Below, piece after piece: positions 59,015 to 64,000 of a stretch of DNA of 64,000 nt. Both the position numbers and the translations under genes were made by a program. The notes below the pieces were generated by a model. That model searched no databases, was not told the DNA's origin, and saw nothing but the letters and a program-made list of their open reading frames with translations. The DNA comes from Lactonifactor sp. BIOML-A5. GTDB lineage: Bacteria > Bacillota > Clostridia > Lachnospirales > Lachnospiraceae. Each line of letters begins with the position of its first letter. Positions within the stretch are counted from its first letter, which is position 1. Location: NCBI RefSeq assembly GCF_009677585.1, contig NZ_WKYV01000008.1, positions 143,609 to 207,608 of the forward strand, given 5' to 3'.

Positions 59015-59695
59015 TCAATCTTTATGCAGGCGGTATCCAATGCCCCATACCGTATCAATATATTCTTGCTGTGGATTCGCAGCCTTAAGTTTATTTCTCA
59101 AATTGCTGATATGCACATTTAACGTATTGTCCTCACTCAGGTATTCCTCTCTCCATATACTTTGAAATAGATTAGCTTTTGAAAAGACTTTATTCGGATT
59201 GCACATCAAGAGCTCCAAAATGCTGTATTCTTTAGATGTCAGGTTGATTTCCTGTCCCTGGCAATACACCAGATGCCGCTCAGCATCTAGCTCTAATCCC
59301 TGGAATTTCAAAAGACTTAAGGGCTTCTCCTGAAACCTCACTCTGCGGAGATTGCTTTCTATTCTGGCCAAGGTTTCTTCTAAGTCAAAAGGCTTCGTGA
59401 TATAGTCATCTGCACCCATTCGAAGCAGATCGATCTTATTTTGGGTTGTGCCTTTAGCAGAAATGACAATCACAGGTACCTTTGATACAGACCTAATTTC
59501 AGCCAGAATCTGGTCTCCATTTTTATACGGCAGCATGATGTCTAAGAGTATCATAGCTACCTCCCCTTTCTTTAAGTAATCCATAATTTTTAATCCCTGA
59601 TACAGGGCAATTGTCTCATAGCCATTTTCATTCAAATACTCGGTAAGAAGCTGACTGATTTCTTTATCATCTTCTACGATCAATATCGTATTCAT
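59015..59695 (-). CDS. OmpR-family response regulator of the LanFEG-like cluster
   Basis: 226 residues from the ATG at 59695; AAGGCGG lies before it and the longer frame to 59791 is not supported. Receiver: Asp9, Asp10, phospho-Asp52 (ILLDIMLPYKNG) and Lys101 (YITKPFDLEE). Output winged helix: LTSKEYSILELLMCNPNKVFSKANLFQ and DNTLNVHISNLRNKLK, with the VWGIGYRL wing. It is phosphorylated by the cluster kinase and should activate the ABC genes. It is encoded first in the cluster, divergent from the second two-winged-helix regulator. Confidence 0.93.
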   Translation of the reverse strand: MNTILIVEDDKEISQLLTEYLNENGYETIALYQGLKIMDYLKKGEVAMILLDIMLPYKNGDQILAEIRSVSKVPVIVISAKGTTQNKIDLLRMGADDYITKPFDLEETLARIESNLRRVRFQEKPLSLLKFQGLELDAERHLVYCQGQEINLTSKEYSILELLMCNPNKVFSKANLFQSIWREEYLSEDNTLNVHISNLRNKLKAANPQQEYIDTVWGIGYRLHKD

Positions 59696-59950
59696 ATAGT
59701 TTCCGCCTTTCCTATATCCTAACGGTTTACACAGTAATATACTATTGTCCCCCCTCACTGGGGCAACTAAGGCCATACGTACCTGATTCATAGTTACCTT
59801 TATTTTAGCATAACAAAAGAATATAAAAAGGAAAAATTACTGTTCTTCACACCAGAAATGCTGTTAGTAATATCCTGTATTGTATGCTATTATAAATTAA
59901 ATGGATAAGATATCTCCTTATCAGCAACAAACTTTGCAGAGGATGGATGA

Positions 59951-61411
59951 GTGATGGAATTACATAAAATCATTTACGACTTATTGTTGTCGCAGATAAA
60001 ATTCGGAACCTATAAATTTAAAGACCCGCTGCCCAAGATGGACGACATAAGCCAGTGGTTTTCCGTTTCGCTGGATACAGTAAAAGCTGCTTATCACCAG
60101 TTAAAAAAGGAAGGCTATATCACTTTGACCAAGAAGGCTGGAGCTGCTGTAGCCATTCAGTTTGAGGAAGCGGAGATAGATAGAAATATCCAGACGTTCT
60201 TCTCTCCACGTAAAGATGCGGTCATAGACCTTTGCCAATCTTTTACACCACTTTTCAGTCACGTCCTGTGGTATGGTATGAAAAATGCAGGAACGGTGCA
60301 GCTGGATGAATTAGAGCGCCTTTGTTCACAACAGAAAATACTTAGACCCTATATCATAGTTCAACGCATTCATCTAATCTACGGTTCACTCAAAAATGAC
60401 CTTGTGCTGCGGCTAATCTGGCAAGCATTTCTTTTTTGTCAAGCGCCTTTTATGAGCTTACCTGCAAACATAGTGGATTTAAAAGACTACAACATCCCCT
60501 TGCTGGATATGATAAATCTCTGCCGAAAGAAAGATTGGGACGGGCTTTGGAAAACAGTCACATACTCTCAAGCCCACATTACATCTGCAATCCAATGGTT
60601 TTATCAGTACTACATCACCCCGTCAAAGAACGAAGTACCCGTTTCCTTCCATTGGAACGCCTATCAGAACTCCTCACAGCGATGCTACTCCTTGGGGATA
60701 GATATTTTAAAGGGTATCCGTCTGGGCATTTTCGCACAGGACGGTTTCCTGCCACCCCCTGCAAAAATTGCAGAATATATGCAGGTTTCTGCTATAACAG
60801 TCCGCCGCACCATAAAAATGCTGAATCAATTAGGTGTTACCCAATCCATTAATGGAGTTGGCACTAAAATTTTAAGTGTAGAACACAGTATGGAAAATTG
60901 CGACTTTAACCAGCCACTGATTCAAAAACGGCTGCTGAACTTCGCACAAAGCCTGCAAATTCTGGCAATGACTTGCGCAGCCTGTATGAAAAGTGTTTTA
61001 ACGAACCCTTCCGCCGTTGATATGTGGAAAAAGCGATTGGCGTACACAAAAGAAAACTTTCGGTATGAGTCAGTTGTGTACGCTTCCGTCGAGATTATCC
61101 CCCGTTACACCCAAAATCAAACCATGCAGCAGATATATGAGCACTTAGTTTGCTTTCTTCTTTGGGGTTATCCCCTACGCAGTATGCACGGCTCCCGAGA
61201 GGAAATCAACAAATTTTATCTCCCCTATCTTAATTTCTTTCTTGAAAAACTTGACAGCTGCGACTGGGATGGATTGACCGACGTGTTGGAGAACCTGCTG
61301 TTTTATGAGCTACAATTTGCAGTAACCCGTCTGGATGAACTGGGTGTAAAAAATGTCACCAGTCTCTTATTTCCGGGACTAAACGTATCCCCTGCACCAC
61401 CAGAGCATTAA
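59951..61411 (+). CDS. Regulator with two GntR-like winged-helix domains (copy 2)
   Basis: 486 residues, same length and architecture as the protein at 52311-53762. The first winged helix (about 1-72) has PLPKMDDISQWFSVSLDTVKAAYHQLKKEGYITLTKKAG; the second (about 246-312) has FLPPPAKIAEYMQVSAITVRRTIKMLNQLGVTQSINGVGTKI. The second is highly conserved between copies, while the first is diverged. No kinase adjoins it. It is divergent from the LanFEG-like response-regulator gene, so a link to that cluster is possible. The start GTG at 59951 or ATG at 59954 cannot be separated. It ends with a strong terminator. Confidence 0.82.
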   Translation: MMELHKIIYDLLLSQIKFGTYKFKDPLPKMDDISQWFSVSLDTVKAAYHQLKKEGYITLTKKAGAAVAIQFEEAEIDRNIQTFFSPRKDAVIDLCQSFTPLFSHVLWYGMKNAGTVQLDELERLCSQQKILRPYIIVQRIHLIYGSLKNDLVLRLIWQAFLFCQAPFMSLPANIVDLKDYNIPLLDMINLCRKKDWDGLWKTVTYSQAHITSAIQWFYQYYITPSKNEVPVSFHWNAYQNSSQRCYSLGIDILKGIRLGIFAQDGFLPPPAKIAEYMQVSAITVRRTIKMLNQLGVTQSINGVGTKILSVEHSMENCDFNQPLIQKRLLNFAQSLQILAMTCAACMKSVLTNPSAVDMWKKRLAYTKENFRYESVVYASVEIIPRYTQNQTMQQIYEHLVCFLLWGYPLRSMHGSREEINKFYLPYLNFFLEKLDSCDWDGLTDVLENLLFYELQFAVTRLDELGVKNVTSLLFPGLNVSPAPPEH

Positions 61412-61437
61412 GCCGTTATATCAATAATACTTTGTAG

Positions 61438-61475
61438 ACACCAAAACCTAAAATAAAAGGTTTTGGTGTTTTTTA
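61438..61475 (+). terminator. Terminator of the second two-winged-helix regulator
   Basis: ACACCAAAACCT and AGGTTTTGGTGT are perfect 12-base arms around AAAATAAA, followed by TTTTTT. Confidence 0.92.
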
Positions 61476-61500
61476 TGAGTTTAAAATATTCTTTTGCTCA

Positions 61501-61529
61501 TTGCTATTTTGGTTTTCTATTGTTATAAT
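61501..61529 (+). promoter_or_regulatory. Promoter of the chemotaxis receptor gene
   Basis: TTGCTA (61501-61506), 17 bases, TATAAT (61524-61529), about 105 bases before the start at 61636. Confidence 0.65.
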
Positions 61530-61635
61530 GAAAAATAAAGTGGTATATGATAAAGGTGAGGACGGACTGCCAGAGGATCCATAAATTATTAACTCCTTGA
61601 TACGCTACAGAAAAAGGAAAGTGAGAAGTTTCTAA

Positions 61636-63318
61636 ATGAAAAATATGAAAATACGTTCCAGACTATTGTTATCTTATGTGATAATCATCTTCATTAGCAT
61701 GTTTGCCAGCATCATCTCCTTTTTTTTGCTCAATAAACTGGGCAATAATTTAACCAGCTTCTATGAGAACAACTATACAGTCACAACTAATGTGTCAATA
61801 GCCAGAAGAGAGATGCAATCAGCCCGGGCTGATATTTTAGAAGCAGTCATTGAAACAGACAGCAATACGGTAAAAGAGATGGTTGATAAAGCCAGTAAAA
61901 GCCTGGCTAATATGAGGGCAACTTTTCCAGTCATAAGAGAAAGATTTAAAGGTGACAAAAAGTTAGTGGATGAAGTGGATGAAATTCTGTCTCAGGCGAT
62001 GATATATCGAGATCAGGTATTTGATTTATTGATGGCATTAAAAAGTGACGAAGCTTTTGAGGTGGCAATAAACAGCTACATACCTCTTCTTGATCAAATG
62101 GGTGATAAGCTGCAGGAAATTGCAGATGTTGCGGGAGAGAACGCCTTGAAAATGGTAGATGGCGGCCAACAGGCGCAAAAGACGGCGATTGTTCTCATCC
62201 TTTCAATCACTGTGTTAGGAGGGGTTCTCGCTGCGGTTCTTGGAATATATATTTCAAACGGTATACGAAGGCCAATCAATGAAATAGAACTTGCTGCCCA
62301 AAAATTAGCAAGGGGCGAGTTGGATTCCACAAATATTATGTATACATCCAAAGATGAATTAGGAAAATTATCCGAAAGCATCCGTAATCTAATCCATACA
62401 CAAGAAAAGATTATTCTGGATATTGCACATATAATGTATGATTTGTCGAAGGGAGACTTTACAGCCCATTCCAATGCTTTAGAATTTTACACCGGAAATT
62501 ACAGTGAAATTCTTACGTCAATGAGGACGCTTAGAGACAATTTAAGCGAAACCCTTCATCAAATCAATATGGCCGCTGACCAGGTATCTGCAGGCAGTGA
62601 ACAGGTATCCTCTGGTGCGCAGGATCTTTCTTATGGCTCCTCTGAACAAGCTTCATCTGTGGAAGAACTTGCAGTTGCCATAGAACAAATATCTACACAG
62701 GTAAAAGAAACTGCTGTCAATGCGAAGACAGCCAGCGGACAAGCTAATATTGTTGGAAAAGAAATGACCCATAGTAATCAGAAAATGCAGAATATGATCG
62801 AAGCAATGGAAAAAATCAGCAATAGTTCCAGAGAAATTGTAACTATCAATAAGGCAGTAGAAGATATTGCTTTTCAAACAAATATACTTGCGCTGAATGC
62901 TGCGGTGGAAGCCGCACGCGCCGGGGAAGCTGGCAGAGGGTTTGCTGTAGTTGCAAGTGAGGTCCGCAACCTTGCCAGCAAATCTGCGAAGGCTTCCAAA
63001 AATGCATCCGCATTGATTAACGGGTCTTTGGCGGCAGTAGAAGAAGGGACAAAAATCGTAGATGAAACTGCTGAGGCTTTGCATATAGTTGTGGAAGGAG
63101 TCAATCAAGTAATCGTAAAAATTGATAAAATATCTTTGGCTTCTAATGAGCAGGCGAATGCAATTCAACAGGTGACACAAGGCATCAACCGAATCTCCGA
63201 TGTAATACAATCAAATTCAGCCACAGCAGAGGAAAGTGCAGCTGCCAGCGAAGAACTTTCAGCTCAGGCACAGATGTTAAAGAATCTTGTAGACAGATTT
63301 AAAATACTTGACACATAA
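61636..63318 (+). CDS. Methyl-accepting chemotaxis protein
   Basis: 560 residues. Helix 1 (residues 10-32) and helix 2 (about 186-210) enclose a four-helix-bundle sensor domain of about 150 residues facing outward. HAMP follows ([20 protein letters not shown]), then the long signalling coiled coil with the hairpin tip [20 protein letters not shown] and [15 protein letters not shown], which contacts CheA and CheW. Gln/Glu methylation sites lie on the flanking helices. It ends in ...[10 protein letters not shown] without a CheR-docking pentapeptide. No other chemotaxis gene is in the window, so it is an unlinked receptor. Ligand unknown. Confidence 0.95.
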   Translation: MKNMKIRSRLLLSYVIIIFISMFASIISFFLLNKLGNNLTSFYENNYTVTTNVSIARREMQSARADILEAVIETDSNTVKEMVDKASKSLANMRATFPVIRERFKGDKKLVDEVDEILSQAMIYRDQVFDLLMALKSDEAFEVAINSYIPLLDQMGDKLQEIADVAGENALKMVDGGQQAQKTAIVLILSITVLGGVLAAVLGIYISNGIRRPINEIELAAQKLARGELDSTNIMYTSKDELGKLSESIRNLIHTQEKIILDIAHIMYDLSKGDFTAHSNALEFYTGNYSEILTSMRTLRDNLSETLHQINMAADQVSAGSEQVSSGAQDLSYGSSEQASSVEELAVAIEQISTQVKETAVNAKTASGQANIVGKEMTHSNQKMQNMIEAMEKISNSSREIVTINKAVEDIAFQTNILALNAAVEAARAGEAGRGFAVVASEVRNLASKSAKASKNASALINGSLAAVEEGTKIVDETAEALHIVVEGVNQVIVKIDKISLASNEQANAIQQVTQGINRISDVIQSNSATAEESAAASEELSAQAQMLKNLVDRFKILDT

Positions 63319-63360
63319 ACGTAAATATAAAATTGCCAAATAATAAGATCCTATAAAAGT

Positions 63361-63392
63361 TCTGCCGCTGTTTTTCAGCGACAGATTTTTTA
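63361..63392 (+). terminator. Terminator of the chemotaxis receptor gene
   Basis: CTG(C)CGCTG and CAGCG(A)CAG form a hairpin with a TTTTT loop, followed by ATTTTTT. Confidence 0.75.
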
Positions 63393-63415
63393 GGGACTAC
63401 ATTTTCTATATTACA

Positions 63416-63454
63416 TAAAAAAAGCCTTAGAAATTTTCCATTTCCAGGCTTTAA
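63416..63454 (-). terminator. Terminator of the rRNA-tRNA transcript
   Basis: On the minus strand AAAGCCTGGAAAT and ATTTCTAAGGCTT pair with one bulge, followed by TTTTTT, just past tRNA-Cys. Confidence 0.75.
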
Positions 63455-63458
63455 ATAG

Positions 63459-63530
63459 AGGCGCAGACCGGATTTGAACCGGTGGATACTGGTGTTGCAG
63501 ACCATTGCCTTACCACTTGGCTACTGCGCC
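63459..63530 (-). tRNA. tRNA-Cys (GCA)
   Basis: A 72-base cloverleaf. Acceptor GGCGCAG/CTGCGCC, anticodon loop CTGCAAC (anticodon GCA), T-arm with TTCAAAT, discriminator U, the base expected for tRNA-Cys. CCA is not encoded. Last gene of the minus-strand rRNA-tRNA unit. Confidence 0.95.
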
Positions 63531-63584
63531 ATACATTATATTATATTACCATATTTTCAAAAATATGCAAGTACTTTTTGAAAG

Positions 63585-63656
63585 TGACTCCAAGGGGATT
63601 TGAACCCCTGTTACCGCCGTGAAAGGGCGGTGTCTTAACCGCTTGACCATGGAGCC
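63585..63656 (-). tRNA. tRNA-Glu (TTC)
   Basis: A 72-base cloverleaf with anticodon loop CTTTCAC (anticodon TTC), T-loop TTCAAAT, acceptor GGCTCCA/TGGAGTC with one G-U pair. CCA is not encoded. Confidence 0.95.
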
Positions 63657-63681
63657 TTCTCGTTTCTTTACAGTAAAAAAG

Positions 63682-63753
63682 CTCCCCGAGTTGGGCTCGA
63701 ACCAACAACCCTTCGGTTAACAGCCGAATGCTCTACCATTGAGCTATCGAGGA
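63682..63753 (-). tRNA. tRNA-Asn (GTT)
   Basis: A 72-base cloverleaf with anticodon loop CTGTTAA (anticodon GTT), T-loop TTCGAGC, acceptor TCCTCGA/TCGGGGA, discriminator G. It is the first tRNA after the 23S gene; the 180-base spacer between them is AT-rich and no 5S rRNA sequence was recognised in it. Confidence 0.95.
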
Positions 63754-63933
63754 TTACTTCTTCTTTATTAAAAGTATTTCCATACCTTCAAAACCACATA
63801 CACGATTATACATCTTTTTTTTTCACTTTGCAACACTTTTCCGTAATACTTAGATTTGCCTTTTACCAGTTCCGGTTCGACTTGCGTCTCACCTGCCTGA
63901 TTTCTGCCTTTGGCTCGGCTTCTCTAAGTCTTC

Positions 63934-64000
63934 AGGTCAAGCCCTCGACCGATTAGTAACAGTCAGCTCCATGCATTGCTGCACTTCCACCTCTGCCCTA
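63934..64000 (-). rRNA. 23S rRNA, 3' end (partial, running out of the window)
   Basis: On the minus strand the sequence reads GTGGAAGTGCAGCAATGCATGGAGCTGACTGTTACTAATCGGTCGAGGGCTTGACC, matching the conserved 3' terminus of bacterial 23S rRNA (AGCTGACTGxTACTAATxGxTCGAGG). The 3' end is placed near 63934. The gene body and 5' end lie beyond base 64000. Confidence 0.92.

Noticed and set aside
63754..63933. 5S rRNA gene between 23S and tRNA-Asn
   Set aside because: No recognisable 5S sequence in the AT-rich spacer.

Overview
The window looks like chromosome of an anaerobic low-to-mid GC Firmicute, most likely a gut Lachnospiraceae-type Clostridia. Supporting signs are strong AGGAGG ribosome binding sites, a lysine riboswitch in front of dapA-dapB, ferredoxin-dependent 2-oxoacid metabolism, a fused AdhE behind Rex-like operators, choline-binding-type wall repeats, a sigma-54 gene, and UTRA and GntR regulators. 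No insertion sequence, integrase, phage gene or CRISPR array was seen. The species assignment is an inference.

Layout. 1-2.6 kb: 5' part of an Asp/Asn-rich lipoprotein gene, then dapA-dapB behind a promoter, lysine riboswitch and terminator. 2.6-11.1 kb: a nine-gene minus-strand operon (TAXI solute-binding protein, fused TRAP permease, CoA-transferase, ferredoxin, three KOR-type 2-oxoacid:ferredoxin oxidoreductase subunits, ketopantoate-reductase-family dehydrogenase). It looks like a route for importing and oxidising an unidentified 2-oxo or 2-hydroxy acid. 11.4-22.2 kb: an unusual CobO-like ATPase, a double OB-fold SSB-like protein, typA, adhE, a wall-anchored polysaccharide deacetylase, a YbaK deacylase paired with a second ketopantoate-reductase homologue, and a rubredoxin-GltB fusion. 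22.3-28.6 kb: initiator tRNA, P-type ATPase, AzlCD exporter, a repeat-rich amidase and a cytidylate-kinase-like protein. 28.6-33.4 kb: a complete Liv-type amino-acid ABC importer. 33.4-36.9 kb: nitroreductase-like protein, rpoN, a gene remnant and an AraC regulator.

37.2-48.3 kb is probably one 12-gene transcript: UTRA regulator, BMP-type nucleoside ABC importer (four genes), isochorismatase-fold hydrolase, PfkB kinase, nucleoside phosphorylase, BtpA/SgcQ protein, iron alcohol dehydrogenase, an orphan TrpA-like barrel with an altered catalytic residue, and a VOC protein. I know of no described pathway with this gene set, and it is the best candidate here for a new catabolic system. A paralogous UTRA regulator lies just upstream.

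49.5-61.4 kb is a signalling and defence island: a hybrid histidine kinase followed by a 483-residue regulator with two winged-helix domains, then a LanFEG-like ABC exporter with its own two-component pair and a membrane glycerophosphodiesterase, then a second regulator of the same two-winged-helix design. 61.6-64 kb holds a chemotaxis receptor, tRNA-Cys, tRNA-Glu and tRNA-Asn, and the 3' end of a 23S rRNA gene running in on the minus strand with no 5S gene between it and the tRNAs.
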